NCBI RefSeq assembly: GCF_019048845.1
Contig: NZ_CP077425.1
Location: 186,001 to 250,000, forward strand
DNA length: 64,000 nucleotides
Reading direction: 5' to 3'
Source of the DNA: Vibrio mimicus
GTDB lineage: Bacteria > Pseudomonadota > Gammaproteobacteria > Enterobacterales > Vibrionaceae
Part shown: positions 8,816 through 17,790 of the stretch, piece after piece
How positions within the stretch are numbered: position 1 is the first letter of the stretch
Layout of the letters: the number at the start of each line of letters is the position of its first letter
Notes under the pieces: model-generated
What the model was told of the DNA's origin: nothing
The model's database searches: none
What the model saw: only the letters and a program-made list of their open reading frames with translations
Program-made: the position numbers and the translations under genes

Positions 8816-9505
8816 TTAAATTTTCAACCAACGGAATGAATGACGCAGAAATTCAACCGCCTGCTCTTTTATCCATTCACCATGCGCTAGGACAATTTGC
8901 TCTGGTTCCCAACTTAGAATGGTGGACATATGGCGACAGGCTTCAGCTTTGTTGAAATAGAAAGTGAGTCGCCAATCGAGTGGAGTTTGTCCGTTTGGAG
9001 CCATAACGCCTGCCCAACGGGCAATTCTTTGTCGCCAACCCGTAATCGCCGAGGGCGAAAAGTTTTCAATCAGATCGGTCAGGATCAAGGTGTGCGATAG
9101 AGGGTGAAAGAAAACGCTCTCTTGCATAACTTTCGAGCCAGTAAAGAGCAGATAAGCAATCTCATCTCCCCAAGGAGCAGCAAAATCCGAAGTTAACAAG
9201 CCATCAAAATGAAGATCTGGCCGTTTTTTTGCCACTTCTTGTGTGCCAAAGGCTTGAGCTTGCGGAAAGGCATCTTGCCAATCTTGGATAAACAGATGAT
9301 GCAAATGATTTGGAGCGATCAGATAAGCGATATCTCCCAAGGAATCGACTTCCGCTTTTAAAGTTTCCGTCAGTCGAATCGGGCTGTGTACCCATAACCG
9401 CCCATCATGCAGCTTAATAATGGTCATTCGTGTGGTGTACGGCATATTGAAAAATGGCACTGCCTCACCATCAAAAATCCAAATTCGCTCGCCGATCAAT
9501 TGCAT
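8816..9505 (-). CDS. DUF4336 protein (metallo-beta-lactamase-like fold)
   Basis: A 229-residue soluble protein of the DUF4336 family. The N-terminal pattern (MQLIGERIWIFDGEAV, then TTRMTIIKLHDGRLWVHSPI) is typical. NHLHHLFIQDW near residue 85 corresponds to the degenerate histidine motif of metallo-beta-lactamase relatives, with later conserved positions in LILTDLIENF and VLAHGEWI. Biochemical role unknown. It sits in a run of minus-strand genes with small gaps. Confidence 0.8.
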   Translation of the reverse strand: MQLIGERIWIFDGEAVPFFNMPYTTRMTIIKLHDGRLWVHSPIRLTETLKAEVDSLGDIAYLIAPNHLHHLFIQDWQDAFPQAQAFGTQEVAKKRPDLHFDGLLTSDFAAPWGDEIAYLLFTGSKVMQESVFFHPLSHTLILTDLIENFSPSAITGWRQRIARWAGVMAPNGQTPLDWRLTFYFNKAEACRHMSTILSWEPEQIVLAHGEWIKEQAVEFLRHSFRWLKI

Positions 9506-9539
9506 CCTGTCTCTCCTTATTGAGTTGTGAATGCTTCGC

Positions 9540-10061
9540 TCATTCTTTTAAATCAATCCAGTAACGCGCCAGTAAATTAGGGTAAAAATCCCCAGAGATG
9601 ATGCTTTCCAACACTCCGCCATTGCGCTCAATAACAAGGCGTGAACCGCGGTTATCTTCATCGGCTACCAGCAGCACGCGTTTTAATCCCAAGCGTTTGG
9701 CTTCAATCAGCCCCAAGCGCAGCATCTCTGTACCAATGCCCTGCTTACGTGCACTCGGCGTGACATCGTAACCAATGTGCCCCGCTTCTTGGGTGAGAAA
9801 TGGCGTATCAATGTGGTGGCGTAAGCGAAGCGCACCTAAGATTTTCCCTTGCTCATCCTGATACCAAAAGTGGCTGCATGGCACATAGCCACAAGGCAGA
9901 TTTTGACCGTGGGCGTTGTCATCCAGTAGTTGCACGTAGTCGGCAAAGTTTTCATCGCCTTGGCGGTAAAAATCACAGTTGATCGGATCGTTGCGCTGAA
10001 AATCTTGGAAGAATTCGGCAAAAGCCGTTTCATCCTGCAGAGTTAATCGGGTTAACGGCAT
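9540..10061 (-). CDS. GNAT-family N-acetyltransferase
   Basis: Predicted acetyl-CoA-dependent acetyltransferase, 173 residues. The acetyl-CoA pyrophosphate loop is visible as RKQGIGTEMLRLGLIEA near residue 115, preceded by the beta-4 strand HIGYDVTPSAR and followed by RVLLVADEDNRGSRLVIERNGG, the standard GNAT C-terminal half. No substrate can be assigned. It lies 9 bases downstream of the cysteine hydrolase gene and is probably co-transcribed with it. Confidence 0.88.
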   Translation of the reverse strand: MPLTRLTLQDETAFAEFFQDFQRNDPINCDFYRQGDENFADYVQLLDDNAHGQNLPCGYVPCSHFWYQDEQGKILGALRLRHHIDTPFLTQEAGHIGYDVTPSARKQGIGTEMLRLGLIEAKRLGLKRVLLVADEDNRGSRLVIERNGGVLESIISGDFYPNLLARYWIDLKE

Positions 10062-10070
10062 AGTCTCTCC

Positions 10071-10616
10071 TTAACGTTTTGGCTGTTCAGCCAACAAGGA
10101 TTGGGTAGTAATTGCAGTAATCGGCACATCAAAGCTCGACGTATGGCTGAGCGCATAAGTGTGATGGTGTCGGATCAGCTCTCCGCTTGCATAAGGGGTA
10201 TCGTGGGTGGTGTGCGCATCACTGACAATTTGAATGGAGTAGCCTTTCCCTGCAGCGCTGCGAATGGTGGTATCCACACAAAAGTCAGAAGCGTAACCGG
10301 TCACGATTAAATGTTCGATGGCATTTTCTTCTAGCAACGCCGCCAATTCGGTACGCAGGAAAGAATCGGGGGTGGTTTTGCGAATGAAATGATCACTCGC
10401 TGCAACGTTAAGTTGATGCTCAAGTTGCCAATCGGCGCTATCCGTTTCCAATCCAGGTTCTTGATGCTGAATAAACACCACGGGAAGCGAGTGTTGACGC
10501 GCCCAATGAGTCAGCAGATTGATATTATTGACCACCTCATCGGCGGCGTACGGTCTGGGCTCTGGAGCAAACAAACCCTGTTGTACATCAATCACTAAAA
10601 GTGCGGTTTTCTTCAT
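10071..10616 (-). CDS. Isochorismatase-like cysteine hydrolase
   Basis: Cytosolic hydrolase of the isochorismatase/nicotinamidase superfamily, 181 residues. The catalytic triad can be read: Asp in LLVIDVQQG near residue 9, Lys in FIRKTTPDSF near residue 80, and Cys in GYASDFCVDTT near residue 112. The cis-peptide region before the Cys is as in the family. The substrate is unknown. The GNAT gene follows after 9 bases. Confidence 0.9.
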   Translation of the reverse strand: MKKTALLVIDVQQGLFAPEPRPYAADEVVNNINLLTHWARQHSLPVVFIQHQEPGLETDSADWQLEHQLNVAASDHFIRKTTPDSFLRTELAALLEENAIEHLIVTGYASDFCVDTTIRSAAGKGYSIQIVSDAHTTHDTPYASGELIRHHHTYALSHTSSFDVPITAITTQSLLAEQPKR

Positions 10617-10757
10617 ATTTTCTTCCTTGAAAAGCTTATTGGCGCTAACCAGATATAGTGGATTAACCGCTTACCGCCTGTACTTACCTTAACAACGTGC
10701 CAGACAATTTGGGCGGCTGACTTGCCAAAATAGTGATCCCCCGCCGAAAGATTCGTT

Positions 10758-11195
10758 TTACGCTTTCAGTACCCCGCTTTGATAAAGGCGTTGGAACTCT
10801 TCAATCGCGATTTTATCAGCAACGGTTTCCACCGCACTTGGCGCAATCGGCGTCCAAAAAACTTCATCCGCTTCGTGGCAGGCGATCTCACCTTGCCATT
10901 GATCCACCACGTAATAGTGCAGCAGTTGCAGCTCAAATTCTGTCGGATGATAGAGCGAGCAGAGATAAACGCTACTTGTCGCTTCCACACCTAACTCCTC
11001 TTGCACTTCACGCTGCAACGCTTGTGTTTGGCTTTCGCCCATTTCGATATGACCACCAGGGATCGCGATGATATTGGGATCGCTCGCTTTCATTGCCGAG
11101 CGATGTTCGAGCAGGCAAGCACCCTCTTTGATCAGTAAAAAAGAGACACATTCGGCAATCGGCAGTTTTGCACTTGACCTGTTTTCTACAGGCAT
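10758..11195 (-). CDS. Nudix hydrolase
   Basis: A 145-residue cytosolic hydrolase acting on nucleoside-diphosphate-linked compounds. The Nudix box is GGHIEMGESQTQALQREVQEELGV near residues 47-70 (GX5EX7REVXEEXG). The start at 11195 is chosen because GGAG lies 8 bases upstream of this ATG; the frame runs open to 11303 but that extension overlaps the glpM-like gene and lacks similarity. Substrate cannot be predicted. Confidence 0.9.
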   Translation of the reverse strand: MPVENRSSAKLPIAECVSFLLIKEGACLLEHRSAMKASDPNIIAIPGGHIEMGESQTQALQREVQEELGVEATSSVYLCSLYHPTEFELQLLHYYVVDQWQGEIACHEADEVFWTPIAPSAVETVADKIAIEEFQRLYQSGVLKA

Positions 11196-11224
11196 AATTT
11201 TCTCCTTAAATCCATTTCCAAGAA

Positions 11225-11575
11225 TTAGGCCATACTCGGGTGTAACCGCGTCCAACCCACCAGCAAGAGTGCCGCAAACACCAACCAAACCAAGGTGGCA
11301 CAAACCAGAGTGCCCGTGAGGCTCAGGCGGTAGCTAAAGTAGTACACCGCCAGCAGATACGCCGCATACGGAATAAGCGAATACAGCCCAAACAGCGCGG
11401 TGGTACGCAAATCTTCCATCGTGCGTTCAGTGCCAACAATGTAATGGGTGATTAAGGCAAAAGTGGGAAACAGAGGCACAAGGCCAGAAATGAAAAAGCT
11501 TTTGGTTTTGGATAACAGGGCAATGATCAACACCGCAAGTGCTCCGAGCAAGCACTTGAAAAACAGAGCCGCCAT
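11225..11575 (-). CDS. glpM: GlpM-family small membrane protein
   Basis: Inner-membrane protein of 116 residues with four hydrophobic helices. The stretch SKTKSFFISGLVPLFPTFAL followed by ITHYIVGTERTMEDLRTTALFG is the family signature that I recognise from Pseudomonas GlpM and its enterobacterial relatives. Function is not established; the Pseudomonas protein was linked to alginate production. It is 29 bases upstream of the Nudix start and on the same strand, so the two may be co-transcribed. Confidence 0.85.
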   Translation of the reverse strand: MAALFFKCLLGALAVLIIALLSKTKSFFISGLVPLFPTFALITHYIVGTERTMEDLRTTALFGLYSLIPYAAYLLAVYYFSYRLSLTGTLVCATLVWLVFAALLLVGWTRLHPSMA

Positions 11576-11766
11576 GACATTTCCTTTTGTCAGAACAGGT
11601 TACAGGCAATCACTATAAATCACTCTCCCGTTAAGAAGAACAACTCATTGACCGGTTTGTTATTTTCTCTGCAACATTTTTCCGAACCTGAGTAAAATGG
11701 CCGCCTCAGTTTTGATTCGGCGGCCGATAGCGGCGGCTTCTTTTAGTTACGGCATGTAGGTACGGC

Positions 11767-12492
11767 ATGAAATTAGGAAAACGGCTGACTCAGTTAGTCC
11801 AACAGGTAAAGCGCGACTACGACCATATTTGGGATTGCTGCTGCGACCACGGCTTACTCGGCGCAGCGTTGCTCAAACAGCACCCAAGCAGCACAGTACA
11901 TTTTGTCGATATCGTTCCGTCTTTGATTGAGAAGGTGACGCTCGATTTAACCCGCTATTTTCCTGCCACGACCGATTCACCACGTTGGCGCACTTACTGC
12001 CTTGATGTACGCGATTTGCCGCTAGAAACCAACACAGGATCGCATTTGGTGATCATCGCAGGTGTTGGCGGTGATTTAATGACGGAATTTATTGCTGAGC
12101 TCGCCAAGCGCCATCCGGCAATAACCTTTGACCTGCTGCTCTGCCCTGTTCACCACACTTATACGTTGCGTGAGCAGTTAATCGCGCTTAATGCTGAGCT
12201 GAAATGCGAGCTTTTAGTGGAAGAAAACCAACGCATTTATGAGCTGCTGCATGTGCAGATCGATCCCAGTTTAAGTGCACCCTCTCACCCTCTCTCTTTG
12301 GTCGGTGAATCGCTTTGGCAAGCGAGCGGCGCAGATCAATCGAAGATCACGCAGCGTTATTTACAGCAGTTGCAGCAGCACTATCAGCGCAAAGCACAAG
12401 GCGGTGATGCGGGTGCAGAGCAGCGTTGGCAAGCGTATCAGGCCGTGGAGATCCTTCAATCGATGGATTCCACTCTAGAACTCGCTCAATAG
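11767..12492 (+). CDS. TrmK-family tRNA (adenine-N1)-methyltransferase-like protein
   Basis: SAM-dependent class I methyltransferase, 241 residues. N-terminal KLGKRLTQLVQQV is followed by the SAM motif WDCCCDHGLLGAALL near residue 25 and VHFVDIVPSLIEKV. VIIAGVGGDLMTEFI carries the family's NxxG-like motif (here AGVGGDLM) and is followed by LLCPVHHTYTLREQL. This matches the TrmK (m1A22) family. In Gram-negative bacteria the substrate is less certain. The LysR gene begins 9 bases after the stop. Confidence 0.85.
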   Translation: MKLGKRLTQLVQQVKRDYDHIWDCCCDHGLLGAALLKQHPSSTVHFVDIVPSLIEKVTLDLTRYFPATTDSPRWRTYCLDVRDLPLETNTGSHLVIIAGVGGDLMTEFIAELAKRHPAITFDLLLCPVHHTYTLREQLIALNAELKCELLVEENQRIYELLHVQIDPSLSAPSHPLSLVGESLWQASGADQSKITQRYLQQLQQHYQRKAQGGDAGAEQRWQAYQAVEILQSMDSTLELAQ

Positions 12493-12501
12493 GCTAGAAA
12501 G

Positions 12502-13443
12502 ATGAAAGCACTCAACGATTTGAATTTGTTTGTCGAAACGGCGCGCCAAGGCAGTTTTTCTAAAGCCGCCAACAGCTTATCACTCACAACCGCAGCCGTG
12601 AGCGCCGCCATTCGCCGTTTGGAAGAACAAGTGCAATTTCCGCTGTTTGTGCGTTCAACGCGCAATATTCGTTTGACACACGAGGGGGAAATATTTCTCG
12701 CCAAAACCCAAAGCGCGATTGCCACTCTACAAGAAGGTTTGGATCAAATCGCTTGTGCGCGTGGCCAGTTGGCTGGGCAACTGCACATTAGCGCGCCTTC
12801 CGATTTGGGGCGTAATTTGCTGCTCGACTGGATTGATGAATTTATCGCGCTGCACCCGAATGTCACCGTGAAACTGGATCTCTCCGATCGTCTGACGGAT
12901 ATGTACGCCAATCCGGTCGATATCGCGATTCGTTATGGTCAGCCCGCCGATTCCAATTTGGTCGCCATGTTGCTGTGCGATTCTAACGAGCGCGTATTGT
13001 GTGCTTCGCCAGAGTATTTGGCCGCTCACCCGCCCATTCTGCATCCTGACGATTTACAGCATCACAACTGTCTGTGCTTTATGCTGGCCGATACGCTGCA
13101 CAACAAATGGATTTTGAGCCGCAATGGCGAAACGCACAGTGTGGTGGTGCAAGGCAATCCTGCCTGTAATGATGGCGAAGTGGTACACAGATTGGCGGTA
13201 AAAGGCAAAGGCATTGCCAATAAATCGCTGATGGACATCAGTCAGGACATTATTGATGGGCGTTTAGTGCGAATTTTGCCGGAATGGGAAAGCGGCCCTG
13301 TACCCATTTATATGGTGTGTGCCGATCGACGTTTGATCACCCCAACCATTCGCGCGTTTCAGGAGTTCATTCGTGAAAAAGGCTGCCAACAACGACGTGC
13401 GGTGCTGACAGCCATTCAAGAGCGAGAGCAAAATCCTCGTTAG
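12502..13443 (+). CDS. LysR-family transcriptional regulator
   Basis: DNA-binding regulator of 313 residues. The N-terminal helix-turn-helix is clear (LNLFVETARQGSFSKAANSL and VSAAIRRLEEQVQFPLFVRS), followed by a periplasmic-binding-type effector domain from about residue 90. The effector pattern (GRLVRILPEWESGPVPIYMV) is of the CrgA/AaeR-like subgroup. The gene lies 9 bases behind the TrmK-like gene and converges on the monooxygenase gene with a 4-base overlap of stops. A role over the neighbouring redox genes is plausible but not shown. Confidence 0.92.
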   Translation: MKALNDLNLFVETARQGSFSKAANSLSLTTAAVSAAIRRLEEQVQFPLFVRSTRNIRLTHEGEIFLAKTQSAIATLQEGLDQIACARGQLAGQLHISAPSDLGRNLLLDWIDEFIALHPNVTVKLDLSDRLTDMYANPVDIAIRYGQPADSNLVAMLLCDSNERVLCASPEYLAAHPPILHPDDLQHHNCLCFMLADTLHNKWILSRNGETHSVVVQGNPACNDGEVVHRLAVKGKGIANKSLMDISQDIIDGRLVRILPEWESGPVPIYMVCADRRLITPTIRAFQEFIREKGCQQRRAVLTAIQEREQNPR

Positions 13444-13730
13444 CCAACAAAAGTCAGTGGGCGTAACTGGAGGTATTCCAACATCTCGCGCTCACCGATC
13501 TTTTGCTGAAAATGCTGAAAATGGTCGCTCTGCTGATGCTTTTGCAAGCTCTCTTCCGAGCACCAGATTTCCTGCATTAAAAACAGCCCTTCGATCGAGT
13601 TGTCGCGATACAGTTCATATTGGCAACAACCCGTTTCGTTTCTGCTGGGTTCGAGTAGAGCCTCAAGCAGCGCTTGTACTTGCTCTACCGAATCGGGGAA
13701 AGCTTTGATTTCCGCTAACAGATGAATCAT
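13440..13730 (-). CDS. ABM-type (YgiN-like) monooxygenase
   Basis: A 96-residue alpha/beta ferredoxin-like protein of the antibiotic biosynthesis monooxygenase family. Recognised from LLAEIKAFPDSVEQVQALLEA, ETGCCQYELYRD and LFLMQEIWCSEESLQKHQQS, the latter two being the classic ABM signature. The relatives act on quinones without cofactor. It lies 3 bases downstream of the nfsB-like gene and is very likely co-transcribed, suggesting a shared role in quinone or nitroaromatic detoxification. Confidence 0.85.
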   Translation of the reverse strand: MIHLLAEIKAFPDSVEQVQALLEALLEPSRNETGCCQYELYRDNSIEGLFLMQEIWCSEESLQKHQQSDHFQHFQQKIGEREMLEYLQLRPLTFVG

Positions 13731-13733
13731 GGC

Positions 13734-14387
13734 TTACAGCTCGGTAAAGACCGCTTCCGCTGGCCAACGTGATTTTGGCAGTTTGGCATTGAAGTCGTCT
13801 TCACTGTGATAGCCCAGTGGAACGATCACGACACTGTTGAAGCCTTTTCCAGTCAAGCCAAACTCTTCGTTCAGAACCTGCGCATCAAAACCTTCAATCG
13901 GCACGGCATCAATGCCCATTGCCGAGGCGCCGAGCAGCAGTGTGCCTACGTTCAGGTAAACTTGTTTTTGAATCCAATGTTGTACGTCATTCAGCGCTTC
14001 ACGGTGTAGACCTACGAAGTAGCTACGCGCACCATGCATGCCAGTTTTGGCTTCTTCATTCGCAAAACGGCCATCTTTGTCTTCGTTTTCGAGTAGAGAC
14101 AGCAGGTAAGCTTCATCCATATCGGTTCTCGCGCAGAACACCATCACGTGCGAGGCATCTAAAATTTTGCGCTCATTGAATGAGAACTGGCCTTGCGCCG
14201 CTTTCGCAATGCGCGCTTTGCCTTCATCGCTGCCCGCCAGAATAAAATGCCAAGGCTGAGAGTTCACGCTAGAGGCACTCATGCGTACTAGCTCTTTAAT
14301 ATCCGCAACTTGCTGTTCAGACAGCTTGCGGCTTGCGTCAAACGCTTTGGTGGAATAGCGGGACTGAGACGCTTGAACAATATTCAT
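13734..14387 (-). CDS. nfsB: Oxygen-insensitive NAD(P)H nitroreductase, NfsB type
   Basis: FMN-dependent homodimeric reductase of nitroaromatics and quinones, 217 residues, the same length as E. coli NfsB. Near-identical blocks are easy to align: RYSTKAFDASRKL at the N-terminus (FMN phosphate contacts), SSVNSQPWHFILAGS, FNERKILDASHVMVFCART, KQVYLNVGTLLLGASAMGIDAVPIEGFD, and HSEDDFNAKLPKSRWP at the end. Upstream of the ABM monooxygenase gene. Confidence 0.93.
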   Translation of the reverse strand: MNIVQASQSRYSTKAFDASRKLSEQQVADIKELVRMSASSVNSQPWHFILAGSDEGKARIAKAAQGQFSFNERKILDASHVMVFCARTDMDEAYLLSLLENEDKDGRFANEEAKTGMHGARSYFVGLHREALNDVQHWIQKQVYLNVGTLLLGASAMGIDAVPIEGFDAQVLNEEFGLTGKGFNSVVIVPLGYHSEDDFNAKLPKSRWPAEAVFTEL

Positions 14388-14561
14388 TTTTCACTCCTAA
14401 GGATGATGTCTTTCGAGATGACGCTAAGATATCTGACTGACTCGAAACAAGAAACCACACTCTGCTTAATTCATTTTCAAAAATTATTTGATAATGCAGC
14501 CTTGAAAATGAGGTTTGAAAACCCTTTAACACTTTTCAATTGCCGTTTCTGGCTCGTTAAT

Positions 14562-14595
14562 CAAAAAAAGAGGCTGACCTTAACGATCAGCCTCT
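14562..14595 (-). terminator. Terminator of the vexLM operon
   Basis: AGAGGCTGA (14569-14577) pairs with TCAGCCTCT (14587-14595). On the minus strand the hairpin is followed by seven T, placing it just after the vexM stop. Confidence 0.9.
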
Positions 14596-14622
14596 ATCCA
14601 TAAATTTTCTCGTCACTCTGGG

Positions 14623-17600
14623 TTAATGTGCTGCGAAGCGTTTACGCATCACCACATAATAGAGCACAGGGATCACCAACAAGGTCAGTACGGTGGAGAC
14701 GAAAATCCCGAAGATCAAGCTGATCGCCAGACCGTTGAAGATAGGATCATCAAGGATAAACACCGCACCAATCATGGCCGCAAGAGCGGTCAGCATAATC
14801 GGTTTTGCCCGCACTGCCGCAGATTGAATGACCGCTTCAGAGAACTCCATGCCCTGCTCTACCTGTTGGTTAATAAAGTCCACCAACAAGATAGAGTTAC
14901 GCACAATGATCCCCGCCAACGCTATCATCCCAATCATGGAGGTGGCAGTAAATTGCGCGCCCAACAACGCATGGCCGGGCATGACACCGATGATAGTCAG
15001 CGGGATCGGAGCCATGATAATTAGCGGTACAAGGTAAGATTTAAACTGCGCGACTACCAACAGATAAATCAGCACCATACCTACTGCGTAAGCGATACCC
15101 ATATCGCGGAAGGTTTCGTAAGTCACCGTCCATTCGCCATCCCATGCTACGGCAACACCGCTTAGGCCGTCTGGTTGATGGATGTAGTACTGCGCCAATC
15201 CCATTTGCTCATCCAGCGCAAAACCAATCTCAAACATGCCGTACAGTGGGCTATCCAGCTCGCCTGACATATCGCCGACCACCATCACCATAGGCACCAA
15301 GTTTTTGTGGACGATGTAATCATCCATGCGGGTTTGGCGTACTTCGACCAGATCGGAAAGCGGATAAGCATAACCATTACTGCTACCCACTTTCATATTC
15401 AGTACCTGCTCTAAACGCACTTTGGCCGTTTCCGCAGCTTGAATCTGGATCGGAATCGGGTACTTGCTGTGCTCACTGTGCAGATAAGTGATGGGTTTAC
15501 CGCCCACAGCGGTCGCCAGCGCATCGACAATCGAGGCATAAGGCACTTGGAAATGCGCTGCTTTACTGCGATCAATCACCACCTGCCATTTTTCATGTAT
15601 TTCCGGCAGATACATGTCCACATCAACAATATCTTTCGTTTCACGGAAGATCTCACGCACTTGGCGCGCCGCTTCGTTACGGATTTCTTGAGTCGGGCCA
15701 TACACTTCCGCCAAAATCGGCGACCAAACGGGCGGCCCCGGCGGCACTTCCACCACTTTCACTTTGCCACCAAAGCGCTGCGCAATTTCATTCAGTTCTG
15801 GGCGAAGTTGACTGGCGATGGTGTGGCTATCTCTGTCACGCTCTTTGCGCCCCAGTAAGTTCACTTGAATATCGCCTTGGTTGGCTTGGTTACGCATAAA
15901 GTAATGGCGCACTAAACCGTTGAAGTTAATTGGCGCGGCCGTTCCAGCATAGATTTGGTAATCACGAACCTCAGGAACGTCATTCAGCGCCGCGCCCATC
16001 TCAAACAGCACTCGTTGCGTTTTTTCCAGCGAACTGCCTTCGGGCATATCCAGCACAATCTGGAATTCCGACTTGTTATCAAACGGTAGCATTTTCAGCA
16101 CAACGGCTTGGAACACTGGCAACAACACCGATCCCGCAATTAAAGCCAGAATGGTCAGTAGCAAAAACAGTCGGTTACGCCCCTGTTTTGGTGTAGTGAC
16201 AAAAGGCGACATAATTTTGTGGAAAATGCCATTCGCCGCTTTGCTTTCTTCCTGATGATGCCCTGCCTTGAGGAATTTACCCGCCAGCCAAGGGGAAAGC
16301 ACAAAAGCCACCGCAAGGGAGATGAGCATCCCCATTGAAGCATTGATTGGAATTGGGCTCATGTACGGCCCCATCAAACCTGACACAAATGCCATTGGCA
16401 GCAAGGCCGCAATAACAGTTAGGGTAGCAAGAATGGTTGGCCCACCGACTTCATCTACCGCAGGAGGAATGAGCTCCGATAACTTGCGTTTGCCCATCGC
16501 CATATGCCGGTGAATGTTCTCGACCACCACAATGGCATCATCGACCAAGATACCGATGGAGAAAATCAACGCGAACAACGACACACGGTTGAGAGTAAAA
16601 CCCCATGCCCAAGATGCAAACAGGGTAATCATTAGGGTAACGATGATTGCCATACCAACTACAATGGATTCACGCCAGCCCATCGTCAGCAGCACTAAAA
16701 TCACCACCGCGGTCGTCGCGAAAGCGAGTTTACCGATCAAGGTATTGCTTTTATCAGCAGCGGTTTGTCCGTAATCGCGAGTGATATCGACATCAATCCC
16801 TTGCGGGATCAGTTGGTTTTCAAGGCTAACTAAACGGGCTTCCACCGCTTTAGCGACATCGACCGCGTTTTCACCCCCTTTCTTAGCCACCGCAATAGTG
16901 ACCGCTGGATGAATGCCTTCGCGATCCCCCGTCCATACGTTTTGAGTGGGCGTGTTAACACCAAAGGAAACGGTCGCGATATCTTCCAAATAAACGGGCG
17001 TGCCATTGTGCAGCCCAACCACCAACTGTTTCACCTCTTCCACACGAGTTAAGAACTGACCGACTTGCACCGGAAACTCTTGGTTATCGTGGGTTAAACG
17101 CAGCATCGGTGAGCTTTGATTAGCCGCCGGCAGACTTTGATTGAGCTGATCTAACGTAATGCCAAAGCTGTTCATTTTGGCGGGGTCAAGACGCACATCA
17201 ACAATGGTATTTTGTCCGCCAACCGTGTAGATATCACGCGTGCCAGGAATGCGTTTGAGCTCGGTTTCTAAACCGTGCGCGACTTGCGTCAGTTGCTGTT
17301 GATTGAAGCGATCACTCTTATCCGCCAAAGTAATGGTGACAATCGGCACATCTTCAATCCCTTTCGGTTTGATGATGGGTTCACCCACGCCAACGCCTTG
17401 TGGCATCCAATCTTTGTTGGAATAGAGTTTGTTGTAGATACGTACTACCGCATCATTACGCGGTACGCCAACTTTGAAAATGGCAACAATCATTGCGCCA
17501 TCTGGTTGAGAAAACGAGTAGATCTTATCGATCCCTTCAATTTCGGAAATCACTTGTTCTGCCGGTGAGGTGACCAAACTTTCTACTTCACGAGGAGAAG

Positions 17601-17790
17601 CGCCGGGAAACGGAATATAGACATCCGCAAACGTCACATCAATCTGCGGTTCTTCTTCTTTCGGAGTCACCATGACCGCAAATAACCCCATCAGCAAACC
17701 GACTAAGGCGAGCAGTGGCGTCATGGCTGAATTTTGAAAGGCCGCAGCGATGCGACCCGAAATACCGAGTCGACTATCCATGTCATTCAC
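14623..17790 (-). CDS. vexM: RND-family efflux permease VexM
   Basis: Proton-driven inner-membrane transporter of 1055 residues, the pump subunit of a tripartite efflux system. Features are an N-terminal helix (LLALVGLLMGLFAVMV), a large periplasmic porter loop, the TM4 charge-relay motif GILVDDAIVVVENIHRHM near residue 415, and a repeated C-terminal half ending in VLYYVVMRKRF. Sequence is nearest to the less-studied MdtB/CusA-like drug or multi-substrate pumps rather than AcrB. Overlaps the end of the adaptor gene vexL by 8 bases. In V. cholerae VexLM (VCA0639-VCA0638, as I recall) uses TolC as outer-membrane channel, consistent with no outer-membrane gene here. Confidence 0.92.
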   Translation of the reverse strand: MNDMDSRLGISGRIAAAFQNSAMTPLLALVGLLMGLFAVMVTPKEEEPQIDVTFADVYIPFPGASPREVESLVTSPAEQVISEIEGIDKIYSFSQPDGAMIVAIFKVGVPRNDAVVRIYNKLYSNKDWMPQGVGVGEPIIKPKGIEDVPIVTITLADKSDRFNQQQLTQVAHGLETELKRIPGTRDIYTVGGQNTIVDVRLDPAKMNSFGITLDQLNQSLPAANQSSPMLRLTHDNQEFPVQVGQFLTRVEEVKQLVVGLHNGTPVYLEDIATVSFGVNTPTQNVWTGDREGIHPAVTIAVAKKGGENAVDVAKAVEARLVSLENQLIPQGIDVDITRDYGQTAADKSNTLIGKLAFATTAVVILVLLTMGWRESIVVGMAIIVTLMITLFASWAWGFTLNRVSLFALIFSIGILVDDAIVVVENIHRHMAMGKRKLSELIPPAVDEVGGPTILATLTVIAALLPMAFVSGLMGPYMSPIPINASMGMLISLAVAFVLSPWLAGKFLKAGHHQEESKAANGIFHKIMSPFVTTPKQGRNRLFLLLTILALIAGSVLLPVFQAVVLKMLPFDNKSEFQIVLDMPEGSSLEKTQRVLFEMGAALNDVPEVRDYQIYAGTAAPINFNGLVRHYFMRNQANQGDIQVNLLGRKERDRDSHTIASQLRPELNEIAQRFGGKVKVVEVPPGPPVWSPILAEVYGPTQEIRNEAARQVREIFRETKDIVDVDMYLPEIHEKWQVVIDRSKAAHFQVPYASIVDALATAVGGKPITYLHSEHSKYPIPIQIQAAETAKVRLEQVLNMKVGSSNGYAYPLSDLVEVRQTRMDDYIVHKNLVPMVMVVGDMSGELDSPLYGMFEIGFALDEQMGLAQYYIHQPDGLSGVAVAWDGEWTVTYETFRDMGIAYAVGMVLIYLLVVAQFKSYLVPLIIMAPIPLTIIGVMPGHALLGAQFTATSMIGMIALAGIIVRNSILLVDFINQQVEQGMEFSEAVIQSAAVRAKPIMLTALAAMIGAVFILDDPIFNGLAISLIFGIFVSTVLTLLVIPVLYYVVMRKRFAAH

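Noticed and set aside
11196..11303. N-terminal extension of the Nudix protein
   Set aside because: Overlaps the glpM-like gene; a GGAG ribosome binding site fits the start at 11195.
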